Source of the DNA: Paramicrobacterium chengjingii
GTDB lineage: Bacteria; Actinomycetota; Actinomycetes; Actinomycetales; Microbacteriaceae
Length of the DNA: 64,000 nt
Reading direction: 5' to 3'
Assembly: GCF_011751765.2 (NCBI RefSeq)
Contig: NZ_CP061169.1
Coordinates: 3,472,001 to 3,536,000, forward strand
A model generated the notes under the pieces. The model had not been told where the DNA came from and made no database searches. It saw only the letters and a list, made by a program, of their open reading frames with translations. Within the stretch, counting starts at the first letter, position 1. The number at the start of each line of letters is the position of its first letter. A program made the translations under genes and the position numbers. Below, in pieces: positions 8,312 to 15,831 of this stretch.

Positions 8312-8340
8312 TTCACAAGATATCTCAGGTCGTATATGAT
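8312..8340 (+). promoter_or_regulatory. Candidate sigma-70-type promoter of the MHS gene
   Basis: TTCACA (8312-8317) and TATGAT (8335-8340) are separated by 17 bp in the gap before the MHS symporter. Spacing and -10 are good; -35 is fair. Seen by eye only. Confidence 0.45.
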
Positions 8341-8405
8341 TTGAGCCGTCCTTCTGCACGGCCGACCCGACCTGCACAGCACGACAAATGACAAGGGAGT
8401 CACCG

Positions 8406-9782
8406 ATGTCTGACGCATCGAACGTTGCCTCGCAGGCAACCCAAACCGACATGAAGAGAGTCGCGGTCGCGACCATCATCGGCACGACGATCGAATGGTA
8501 CGACTTCTTTCTCTACGCCAATGCGGCCGGCCTGCTCTTCGCTTCGCTGTATTTCGAACCACTGGGCCCGCAGGCTGCCATTCTTCTCTCGTTCGCCTCC
8601 GTCGGCGTGAGTTTTCTCTTCCGACCGCTCGGCGCGTTCATCGCCGGACATCTCGGCGACAAGATCGGCCGCAAGACCATGCTGGTGTGGACGCTCATTC
8701 TCATGGGAGCATCCACAACGCTCATCGGCCTGCTGCCCACGCACGCCGTCATCGGCGCAGCGGCACCGATCATCCTCGTGCTTCTGCGTATTCTGCAGGG
8801 ACTGTCCACGGGAGGTGAATGGGGCGGCGCCGTGCTTATGGCCGTCGAGCATGCACCCGCCGATAAGCGCGGACGCTTCGGTGCGTTCCCGCAGATGGGC
8901 GTTCCGCTCGGACTGCTGCTGGCGTCGGGAGTTCTCGCACTCATGACCGGTGTTATCTCCCCCGGTGAGGCGTTCGTCGAGTGGGGCTGGCGCATCCCGT
9001 TTCTGCTGAGCATCGTGCTCGTCGTCGTCGGAATCATCGTGCGCCGCAGCGTCGAGGAGTCGCCGGTCTTCGCCGAGATGGCGGCGAAGAAGGAGAAGGC
9101 GCAGATGCCGATCATCCAGTTGTTTCGCAAGCACTGGCTGCTCGTGATCCTCGCCGCCCTCACGTTCGCCGGCAACAACGCGGCGGGCTACATGACGACG
9201 GGCGGATTCTTGCAGGGCTACGCCACGCGGCCCCTCGATGAGGGCGGACTCGTCGGCATGGAGCGCACTCCTGTTCTCATCGCCGTCACCGTCTCCTCCG
9301 TGGTATGGCTGGTATTCACGTGGTTCGGCGGCTGGCTCTCAGACAAGATCGGGCGCCGCAAGACCTACATCACCGGTTGGATCGTCTTTCTCATTACCGT
9401 GTGGTTTCTTTTCCCACTCGTCGAGACCGGCAGCGCGTGGCTGTTCTTCGCGGGGATCGCCCTCTTCACAATCGGCAACGGGCTCACCTACGGCCCCCAG
9501 GCTGCGTATTTCACCGAGCTGTTTCCCGCGTCGATCCGTTACTCCGGCGTCTCAATCGCCTACGCGATCGGCACTGTACTCGGCGGCGCATTCGCCCCGC
9601 TGATCTCCGCGTGGATCGTGCAGACGACCGGCACCTCCCAGGCCGTCGCCTGGTACATTGCGGGCGTCATGGTCATCGCGTTCATCGCGACGCTGCTGCT
9701 GCGCGACCGCACGCGCATCCCGCTCGGTCCAGAACACGAGGCGGAGCAGGCCAAGCACCCCATCTACGGCTTCAGCAAGTAG
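8406..9782 (+). CDS. MHS-family metabolite:proton symporter
   Basis: Major facilitator of the metabolite:H+ symporter (MHS) family, 458 aa, twelve helices. Family hallmarks are TTIEWYDFFLYANAAG near the N-terminus, the loop GHLGDKIGRK between helices 2 and 3, and RILQGLSTGGEWGGA. Relatives carry shikimate, citrate, alpha-ketoglutarate, proline/betaine or tricarballylate (TcuC). ATG at 8406 is preferred over 8388 because GGGAG lies 7 nt before it. The gene faces a GntR gene that belongs to a tricarballylate-dehydrogenase-like operon, so an organic acid is a reasonable guess for the substrate. A convergent terminator separates the two. Confidence 0.9.
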   Translation: MSDASNVASQATQTDMKRVAVATIIGTTIEWYDFFLYANAAGLLFASLYFEPLGPQAAILLSFASVGVSFLFRPLGAFIAGHLGDKIGRKTMLVWTLILMGASTTLIGLLPTHAVIGAAAPIILVLLRILQGLSTGGEWGGAVLMAVEHAPADKRGRFGAFPQMGVPLGLLLASGVLALMTGVISPGEAFVEWGWRIPFLLSIVLVVVGIIVRRSVEESPVFAEMAAKKEKAQMPIIQLFRKHWLLVILAALTFAGNNAAGYMTTGGFLQGYATRPLDEGGLVGMERTPVLIAVTVSSVVWLVFTWFGGWLSDKIGRRKTYITGWIVFLITVWFLFPLVETGSAWLFFAGIALFTIGNGLTYGPQAAYFTELFPASIRYSGVSIAYAIGTVLGGAFAPLISAWIVQTTGTSQAVAWYIAGVMVIAFIATLLLRDRTRIPLGPEHEAEQAKHPIYGFSK

Positions 9783-9799
9783 CCGCGACTTCACAAGAG

Positions 9800-9836
9800 A
9801 AGGCGGGCGGATGCTGTCGCAGCACCCGCCCGCCTT
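9800..9836. terminator. Terminator between convergent MHS and GntR genes
   Basis: Arms 9800-9810 and 9826-9836 form an 11-bp perfect stem rich in GC, with an inner GCTG-TCG-CAGC hairpin in the loop. Ends are AAGG/CCTT, so it could work in both directions for the convergent genes. Confidence 0.75.
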
Positions 9837-9852
9837 CGCCGACACCGAGCTT

Positions 9853-10473
9853 TCAGCGCTGCTGCGCATACAGCTGCAGCCTGATGTCACGGGCGCGCGA
9901 CATGTGCTGCTCCGCAATTTGCTCTGCGGCATCCGAATCGCGATCGGCAATGGCCGAAATAAGCTCATCGTGTTCCGAGAGGGCGGACTCCCAGCGGTCC
10001 TCCACCGACAAGGTGGTTGTTGGGTAGCGAAGCAGGTGCACACTCAGCCGCTCAAGTTGGTCAATAAGCGTCTGATTGTGACTCGCCGCCCAGATCGACT
10101 CGTGAAACCCTCTGTTCGTGTCTGCGCGGAGCTCTGCGTCCGCCAGATTCGACATTTCGTCTCGCGCCGCGTGAATGCGGGCGAGGTCCAAGTCGGTGCG
10201 CCTTTTTGCCGCTGCCCGAGCTGCGAGCCCCTCGAGATCGATTCGCACCTCGTAGATATCGAGAATCTCTTCTGGGGTGCTCCCCTTCACCTGCATTCCC
10301 CGTGGGGTCCGCTCGACGAGCAGGTCCAGTTCCAACCGGTGAAGAGCTTCACGAATGGGGGTTCTGCTCGTGCCGTAGCGCTTCCCGAGTGCAGTCTCAC
10401 CAAGGCCGTCACCCGGCATAAACTCGCCCGAAATGATGTCAGCGCGCAGCCGATCGTAAACGCTCCTCGGCAT
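9853..10473 (-). CDS. GntR-family regulator (FadR/FCD type)
   Basis: GntR regulator of 206 aa. The winged helix is at residues 1-63 with the classic GETALGKRYGTSRTPIREAL, followed by an FCD ligand domain. FCD histidines are seen at 124 (RGFH), 168 (SEHDE) and 190 (EQH); the position four before His124, often Asp in metal-binding members, is Asn120. The start at 10473 has GAGGG 5 nt upstream; longer upstream extensions are not family-like. It lies 52 bp downstream of a TcuA-like flavoprotein gene on the same strand, so probably the two form an operon. The best candidate targets are two matching dyads in the divergent gap at 12011-12195. Confidence 0.9.
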   Translation of the reverse strand: MPRSVYDRLRADIISGEFMPGDGLGETALGKRYGTSRTPIREALHRLELDLLVERTPRGMQVKGSTPEEILDIYEVRIDLEGLAARAAAKRRTDLDLARIHAARDEMSNLADAELRADTNRGFHESIWAASHNQTLIDQLERLSVHLLRYPTTTLSVEDRWESALSEHDELISAIADRDSDAAEQIAEQHMSRARDIRLQLYAQQR

Positions 10474-10525
10474 CGATCCCTCACTCGCTTGGCGACAGAC
10501 TCTCTTATCGGAGCCCAACTCTAAC

Positions 10526-11995
10526 TTACGCGTGCGAGCCAGCGCGCCGGCCGAAGACCATTCCCGCGGCCAGACCTGAACCCCCAGGGTAGTTGTTGCT
10601 GAAGAGGCCGCCCAACATCTCTCCACAGACGAAGAGTCCTTCAATGCGGTTTCCCGATTCATCGAGCACATGCCCATCGACGTCGCTCTTGAGTCCACCG
10701 AAGGTGAAGGTTACGCCGCAGGTCACCGGGTAGACGTAGAACGGTGCGGTGTCGATCGCGGACGCCCAGTTGCTCTTCGTCGGCTGCACACTCGAGCTTC
10801 GCAAGTCTCTAATCGTCGGATCGAAGGGGCGCGATTCGTCGATGTTCGCGTTAAACTCAGTGACCGTGCGCGTGAACCCCTCAACGTCGATGCCAGCCGC
10901 TTCGGCAACGCCCTCGAGAGTGTCAGCGGTGAACTCAGAGATTGCCGGCATCTCATACTCTTCCGAGCGGAGCAGAGGGCGGGACTTCGCGTCGAAGACC
11001 TGGTAGCCGACGTTGCCCGGCTGCTTCAGAATCTCCCTGCCGAATTTCGCGTAGGTGTAGTTGCGGAAGTCTTCGCCCTCGTCGACGAATCGGGCACCGT
11101 CCTTGTTGACGATGATGCCGAACGGGTAGCCTCCGCGCGTCAAACGATTGGTGAGTTCACGATTGCTTTCGTTGTTCGGAGTCAAGGCGTCCCACTGGAC
11201 GCTGTGGGCGCTGCCCCAGTCCCCGGCACGGTCAGCTCCCGCTTTGAGGCCAGCCTCAATCAATGTCCCGGTGTTGCACGGCGTGCCACGCAGCTTGGCG
11301 TGCCCCCAGCCTTCGCCGAGGTACTTTTCGCGCATCGCAACGTTCGCCTCGAACCCTCCTGCGGCGAGAATGATGGATTCAGCGCGGTACTCGCGCGTCT
11401 CTCCGCCTGCGTCGACCCTGACGCCAACGATGCGTTCGTTCTCCGCGACCAGGTCGACGACGTTGCAGTCGTACAGGACCTTCTCGCCCAACCTCTCGGC
11501 AATCGCCACGTGATCTGCGATCAGTCCTTCACCCCCGCCCGTATTGCCAACGTGAAGCCCACCCCAGAAGAGGTACGTGCCGTCAGGGCGATCGTATGCC
11601 TGGCGTTCATACATCAGCCGGTACTTCATGCCCAATGAATGCAGCCACCGCACGGCGCCATTGCTTTCAGAGACAAGAACTCGAGTGAGCTCCGAATCGT
11701 TGCGGCCTTCGGTCACTCGTTCCATGTCGCCGGTGTAGTCCTGCTCGGTATAGGGAGGCACCTCTGTGACACGATGACGCTCGTCCTCGTCCAGAATGTC
11801 TCGCAGGTCGTCCAATCCGTTATGCGAGATGCGGGTGGCACCGGCGGTGTAATAGCTGTTTCCGCCCGAAGACTCCTGAGATGCCTTCTCGAGAACAAGC
11901 ACTGATCGCCCTCGTTCCGCCGCCGCGTGCGCTGCACTGAATCCGGCGTTCCCGCCTCCGACGACGATGACGTCTGCGTCACGTGAGTTCATCAT
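10526..11995 (-). CDS. Tricarballylate-dehydrogenase-like flavoprotein (TcuA family)
   Basis: FAD-dependent oxidoreductase of the fumarate reductase/succinate dehydrogenase flavoprotein superfamily, 489 aa. The FAD dinucleotide fold DVIVVGGGNAGFSAAHAA is at the N-terminus, followed by SGGNSYYTAGATR, and the C-terminus has NNYPGGSGLAAGMVFGRRAG. The overall pattern matches TcuA, which oxidises tricarballylate to cis-aconitate in Salmonella. The usual partner TcuB (iron-sulfur electron carrier) is not encoded anywhere in this window. I chose ATG at 11995; 11992 is equally possible, and the frame also opens with TTG at 12004. Divergent from the dehydrogenase gene at 12249. The true substrate may be another unsaturated or saturated polycarboxylate. 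Confidence 0.85.
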   Translation of the reverse strand: MMNSRDADVIVVGGGNAGFSAAHAAAERGRSVLVLEKASQESSGGNSYYTAGATRISHNGLDDLRDILDEDERHRVTEVPPYTEQDYTGDMERVTEGRNDSELTRVLVSESNGAVRWLHSLGMKYRLMYERQAYDRPDGTYLFWGGLHVGNTGGGEGLIADHVAIAERLGEKVLYDCNVVDLVAENERIVGVRVDAGGETREYRAESIILAAGGFEANVAMREKYLGEGWGHAKLRGTPCNTGTLIEAGLKAGADRAGDWGSAHSVQWDALTPNNESNRELTNRLTRGGYPFGIIVNKDGARFVDEGEDFRNYTYAKFGREILKQPGNVGYQVFDAKSRPLLRSEEYEMPAISEFTADTLEGVAEAAGIDVEGFTRTVTEFNANIDESRPFDPTIRDLRSSSVQPTKSNWASAIDTAPFYVYPVTCGVTFTFGGLKSDVDGHVLDESGNRIEGLFVCGEMLGGLFSNNYPGGSGLAAGMVFGRRAGSHA

Positions 11996-12010
11996 GTATT
12001 CCAATCATCT

Positions 12011-12030
12011 CGTATACTGCTGTATACAAT
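12011..12030. promoter_or_regulatory. GntR-type operator, copy 1
   Basis: CGTATACTGCTGTATACAAT. Read on the minus strand it matches the site at 12176-12195 at 17 of 20 positions. It contains GTATAC twice and lies 16 bp before the flavoprotein start, where it could block transcription. The pattern fits the TnGTnnACnA style of FadR-type GntR operators. Confidence 0.65.
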
Positions 12031-12175
12031 AACGTGAAGAGCATTCCTTCTTCAACTCGCATCCCTCGAGACGAGGGGTCACATGCTCACACCAGCAACT
12101 CAAACTCTGCGCCCTGTTCACGCCGTTCTCTCGCACCGCTCCCGTCGTGGACGATCTTCGATCGATCCATTTTCA

Positions 12176-12195
12176 ATTGTGTACAGTGGTATACG
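12176..12195. promoter_or_regulatory. GntR-type operator, copy 2
   Basis: ATTGTGTACAGTGGTATACG, 54 bp before the dehydrogenase start at 12249 and in inverted orientation to copy 1. Together the two sites bracket the divergent promoters, the arrangement expected for coordinate repression of both genes by one GntR protein. Confidence 0.65.
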
Positions 12196-12248
12196 TAAAT
12201 GAAGATCTCGCAGCCGCTTAACCTTAGATTGAGTACAGGATGTGCACG

Positions 12249-13325
12249 ATGCAGAACTCCCAGAAGCTGACCCTTGCCGCGATCCCCGGGGACGGTATCG
12301 GCCCAGAGCTTGTCGATGCCGCGCTTGTGGTGCTGAACGCCGCCCTCACTGCGGATGGCGTGGACCTCGAGGTCGTGCAGGAGCGCGCGGGGGCCGAGGT
12401 ATACCGGGAGACTGGCTCGGCGCTTCTTCCCGGTGCGCTCGAGCGACTCGCTGCCGTCGACGGCGTGATCAAAGGTCCGGTCGGGCTGCCCGATGTTCGT
12501 AAGCCCGATGGAACCGAGGGAGGCCTCCTCGGGGGGCTGCTGCGCAACGGGCTCGACACCTTTGCCAATGTGCGCCCGATCCAACTGCGCTCCGGAGTGC
12601 CGTCGCCGACGACGCATTCGTCGCACGACATCGATTACGTCATTGTGCGCGAGAACACCGAAGGGCTCTACCTCGCCCGAGGCTCTGGCGTGCGCAATGA
12701 TCATGCGGCAGCCGACCAGATGATGATGACGCGCCACGGCGTCGAGCGAATCGTACGCTTTGCCTTCGATACAGCGCGTTCGCGATCCGGGGCACCCGCA
12801 GACGACGTGCAACGAGTGACCTGCGTCGACAAGAGCAATGTGCTTCGCTCGTTCGCGTTCTTCCGGCAGATCTTCGACGAGATCAGCTCGGAGTACCCAG
12901 AGATCGAGGCCACGCATATGTACGCGGATGCCGCTGCCGGCGCACTCGTGCAGAATCCAGCACAGTTCGATGTACTTGTGATGGAAAACTTCCTCGGCGA
13001 CATCCTGAGTGACCTGGGCGCCGCTACGGCGGGAGGACTCGGAATGTGCGGTTCCGGAAATATCGGAAGTGCGACCTCGTACTTCGAGCCGATACATGGA
13101 AGTGCGCCATCGCTCACAGGAACTGACACCGCGAATCCGGTGTCCGAGATCCTGTGCGGCGCCATGATGTTGAGACACTGCGGTCACTCCCTCTCGGCGG
13201 TTCGCATCGAGACCGCCGTTGAGCAGGCCTTCGTCTCGGGGGACATCCAACTCGACTCCCGCGGTTGTCCCATTGCCGGCACAATCGCGGCAGCCGAGTC
13301 GATCGTGAAGCTTCTGAACGTCTAA
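12249..13325 (+). CDS. Isocitrate/isopropylmalate dehydrogenase family protein
   Basis: NAD(P)-dependent beta-decarboxylating dehydrogenase of 358 aa. Family motifs: IPGDGIGPELVDAAL at the N-terminus, VRENTEGLY (with the catalytic tyrosine), VDKSNVLR (catalytic lysine), DAAAGALVQNPAQFDVLVMENFLGDI split around the metal-binding aspartates, and FEPIHGSAP. The family oxidises and decarboxylates 2-hydroxyacids with a 3-carboxylate: isocitrate, isopropylmalate, homoisocitrate, tartrate. Which of these applies cannot be read off, but context favours a catabolic polycarboxylate. ATG at 12249 is preferred because AGGA lies 8 nt upstream; 12240 is the alternative. Its stop codon overlaps the stop of the convergent gene. 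Confidence 0.87.
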   Translation: MQNSQKLTLAAIPGDGIGPELVDAALVVLNAALTADGVDLEVVQERAGAEVYRETGSALLPGALERLAAVDGVIKGPVGLPDVRKPDGTEGGLLGGLLRNGLDTFANVRPIQLRSGVPSPTTHSSHDIDYVIVRENTEGLYLARGSGVRNDHAAADQMMMTRHGVERIVRFAFDTARSRSGAPADDVQRVTCVDKSNVLRSFAFFRQIFDEISSEYPEIEATHMYADAAAGALVQNPAQFDVLVMENFLGDILSDLGAATAGGLGMCGSGNIGSATSYFEPIHGSAPSLTGTDTANPVSEILCGAMMLRHCGHSLSAVRIETAVEQAFVSGDIQLDSRGCPIAGTIAAAESIVKLLNV

Positions 13326-14296
13326 GTGGTGAGCACGCTCGGATCCATGAGTTCATCAACCGGAAGCGCTGCGTTCAGATAGCCCTCCAACTGATCTGCC
13401 GCGATTTCGGCGAATTCCTCGAAGACCTCCTCGACAGTCCATCCGATATGGGGAGTCGCGATCACATTCGGCAGCCTCCGCAACTCTGAGTCGGGCGCGA
13501 GCGGTTCTGACGCGAACACGTCGAGTCCCGCAGCAGAGATCGGGCCATTCTTCAATGCTTCGATGAGTGCGGGTTCGTCGATGATCGCGCCTCGCGCTGT
13601 GTTCACGAGAACCGAGCCGGACTTCATCTTGGCGAGCTTGGCAGCGTCAAGCAGACCTCTGGACTCGTCGCTGAGCCGAAGGTGCACGCTCACGACATCG
13701 CTCACGCCCAGCAGGTCGTCGAGCGGCAACGCCTCCACGCCGTCGGGAAGCTCTTGACTCGTTCTGTTCCACACGACAACCTTCATACCGAAGGCGTGAG
13801 CCAGTTTCGCCACTGATTTTCCGTGTCGACCGAAGCCGAGAATCCCCATCGTGCGGCGACTGAGCGTTCTGCCAAGATATGGCTTCCACTCGCCCTCGGC
13901 CATCGAGTCCACGGCGGATCTGACGTGCCTCAGGGCGCCGATCGCGAGGGCGAATGTGAGTTCGGGGACGGCCGCTCGTGGCCCTACCCCCCGCCGTCCC
14001 AGTGCAACGGGAATGCCCCGCGCCGTCGCGTGGGCACCATCGAGGTGGTAGGCATGTCCACCGGCCTGCAGCACGAGCCGGAGGTTTGGCATCCGGTCAA
14101 GCTCATCCGCGCCGAGTTTCGAACGCTCGCGCACGGCCATGAGCACATGGACGTCGACGAGCTCAGCATCCGGAATCTCCGACAGCGACGTGGTAACCAC
14201 ACGCACGTGAGCCTTCTCACGCATTCGCCGCACTCCATCGGATGCCTCGAGCAGCCCTTCAGCATCGTTCAAAACAAGGACATTAGTCTCACTCAT
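13322..14296 (-). CDS. D-2-hydroxyacid dehydrogenase
   Basis: NAD(P)-dependent D-2-hydroxyacid dehydrogenase of 324 aa, which interconverts 2-keto acids and D-2-hydroxyacids. The Rossmann turn is GILGFGRHGKSVAK, and the three catalytic residues sit in VNTARGAIID (Arg), FASEPLA (Glu) and TPHIGWT (His). Length is typical for the glyoxylate/hydroxypyruvate/phosphoglycerate group. It is the last gene of a five-gene minus-strand operon (isomerase, TctC, TctA-B, flavoprotein, this), and its ATG overlaps the flavoprotein stop by 4 bp. The TAG stop overlaps the TAA of the convergent dehydrogenase gene, so there is no room for a terminator. Confidence 0.9.
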   Translation of the reverse strand: MSETNVLVLNDAEGLLEASDGVRRMREKAHVRVVTTSLSEIPDAELVDVHVLMAVRERSKLGADELDRMPNLRLVLQAGGHAYHLDGAHATARGIPVALGRRGVGPRAAVPELTFALAIGALRHVRSAVDSMAEGEWKPYLGRTLSRRTMGILGFGRHGKSVAKLAHAFGMKVVVWNRTSQELPDGVEALPLDDLLGVSDVVSVHLRLSDESRGLLDAAKLAKMKSGSVLVNTARGAIIDEPALIEALKNGPISAAGLDVFASEPLAPDSELRRLPNVIATPHIGWTVEEVFEEFAEIAADQLEGYLNAALPVDELMDPSVLTT

Positions 14297-15807
14297 GATT
14301 GCGCCTTTCCCGCCAGGGCCGCATGACGCCCCGCCTTCCTGCCGAACACGGCACCCCGAACCAGTCCTGCTCCCGCGGGGTAATTGTGGTAAAAGAAGCC
14401 GCCTGTGACTTCACCCGTTGCGAAAAGCCCAGGCATCACACGGCCGGCGAAGTCGACGGCCCTCGCCTGCTCGTCAACGGCGATGCCACCGTAGGTGAAG
14501 GTGATTCCGCACGTCACCGTGTAGGCGGTGTAGGGGCCCTGGTCGATACGCTGAGCCCAATTCGACTTCGCCGGCTGGCCCGAGGGTTTCGCTGAGAGCC
14601 CGTCACGCCCGAACGGATCGAACTCGCCGTCTGAGCAGGCCGCGTTGTAGTCGTGAACCGTGCGCTCAACGGCCTCGGCCGGCACACCGAGCTTCGCGGC
14701 CAGTTCGCTCAGCGTGTCCGCCACGATGGGCGTCCCCGTCGAATAGCGCGGCTCAAGCAGGTGCGTCGTCTTGCTGTCAAAGAGCTGGAACGCCCAGGCT
14801 CCCGTCTGTGCGCGCACCGACTTTCCAGTCTTCGCATAGGTGAGCCACACGTGGTCTTCGCCTTCGTCGACGAACCGCTGCCCCTCCGCGTTGATGAGAA
14901 GAGCAAAGGGGTAGCTGTATCGACTCATCTTGTCTGTAACCTTCAGATCGCCGACGTCAGGTGCATTCGCGTCAAGCGGCACCGCGTGGCATCCGCCCCA
15001 ATGGCCAACAGCTTTCGCTCCGGCATTCATGGCAGCCGCGAGTCCGGCGCCGGTGTTGAACCGGGTTCCGCGCACCTTCACAAGGTCCCATCCGGGCCCG
15101 AGCCATTTCTGTCGCATCTGCGGGTTCGCCTCAAAGCCTCCCGAGGCGAGCACGACGTTTCCGCGCACCTCCTGATGAGAATCCTGCCGCTGCACTTTCA
15201 CCCCTGTGCACGTCGAGCCTTCCATGATCAGTTCACTCACCGGGGCGTCGTACCACACCTCGATTCCAGCCTCCTCGACAGCGTGGAAGAGGTCTTCGAT
15301 GAGTCCGATGCCCTCGTCCGCCGCTCGGAAGGCGCCACCTGGCGGCAGCCGGTATCGCTGTCCCTCGTCGATCTTCTCCGGATCAATGAGTTTGCCGACA
15401 GCAAGCTCGAACTTCACGCCCTTCTCCACCATCCACGAGACCGTCTCGTACGACTCTTCGATCACGGCGGAGGTGAGAACGTCAGAATTGCGTCCGCGCG
15501 AGACCCGAGCGTATTCGTCTGAGTACGTCTCGACGGTGTACGGGTCAAGGTCGACCCGGTCTTTCCACTTCGCAGACTCCTCGGTGATGAGCGGCAGCAG
15601 CGACTCCATGCCGTCGTGCGCGATACGGAAGATCCCTCCCGTGAACCGGCTGTTTCCGCCCCGCTCCTCCCACGGAGCCGCCTCGAGAACGAGAACGCGC
15701 GCTCCGTTCTCGTGAGCTGAGAGGGCCGCAACGAGCGCGGCGTTCCCCGCTCCGACGATGACGACGTCGACATCGGTGCCGTCAACCGCATTTACCTGAC
15801 CAGTCAT
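14293..15807 (-). CDS. Second TcuA-like FAD-dependent dehydrogenase
   Basis: Flavoprotein of 504 aa in the same family as the gene at 10526-11995 and clearly its paralogue. FAD-binding DVVIVGAGNAALVAALSAHE lies near residue 13, then RGGNSRFTGGIFRIAHDGME, the mid-protein LASGGFEANPQMRQKWLG and the C-terminal FFYHNYPAGAGLVRGAVFGR. TcuA oxidises tricarballylate; other relatives reduce or oxidise C=C bonds next to carboxylates. It lies directly downstream of the TctA-B transporter gene (24 bp) and overlaps the D-2-hydroxyacid dehydrogenase start. Having a second copy in a Tct operon argues for a substrate related to, but distinct from, that of copy 1. No TcuB partner is present. Confidence 0.85.
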   Translation of the reverse strand: MTGQVNAVDGTDVDVVIVGAGNAALVAALSAHENGARVLVLEAAPWEERGGNSRFTGGIFRIAHDGMESLLPLITEESAKWKDRVDLDPYTVETYSDEYARVSRGRNSDVLTSAVIEESYETVSWMVEKGVKFELAVGKLIDPEKIDEGQRYRLPPGGAFRAADEGIGLIEDLFHAVEEAGIEVWYDAPVSELIMEGSTCTGVKVQRQDSHQEVRGNVVLASGGFEANPQMRQKWLGPGWDLVKVRGTRFNTGAGLAAAMNAGAKAVGHWGGCHAVPLDANAPDVGDLKVTDKMSRYSYPFALLINAEGQRFVDEGEDHVWLTYAKTGKSVRAQTGAWAFQLFDSKTTHLLEPRYSTGTPIVADTLSELAAKLGVPAEAVERTVHDYNAACSDGEFDPFGRDGLSAKPSGQPAKSNWAQRIDQGPYTAYTVTCGITFTYGGIAVDEQARAVDFAGRVMPGLFATGEVTGGFFYHNYPAGAGLVRGAVFGRKAGRHAALAGKAQS

Positions 15808-15831
15808 TGTTCTCTTTCTTGTCCGCGATTC

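Noticed and set aside
10474..10698. N-terminal extension of the GntR protein to 10698
   Set aside because: It runs into the flavoprotein gene and lacks family resemblance; ATG 10473 has GAGGG upstream.
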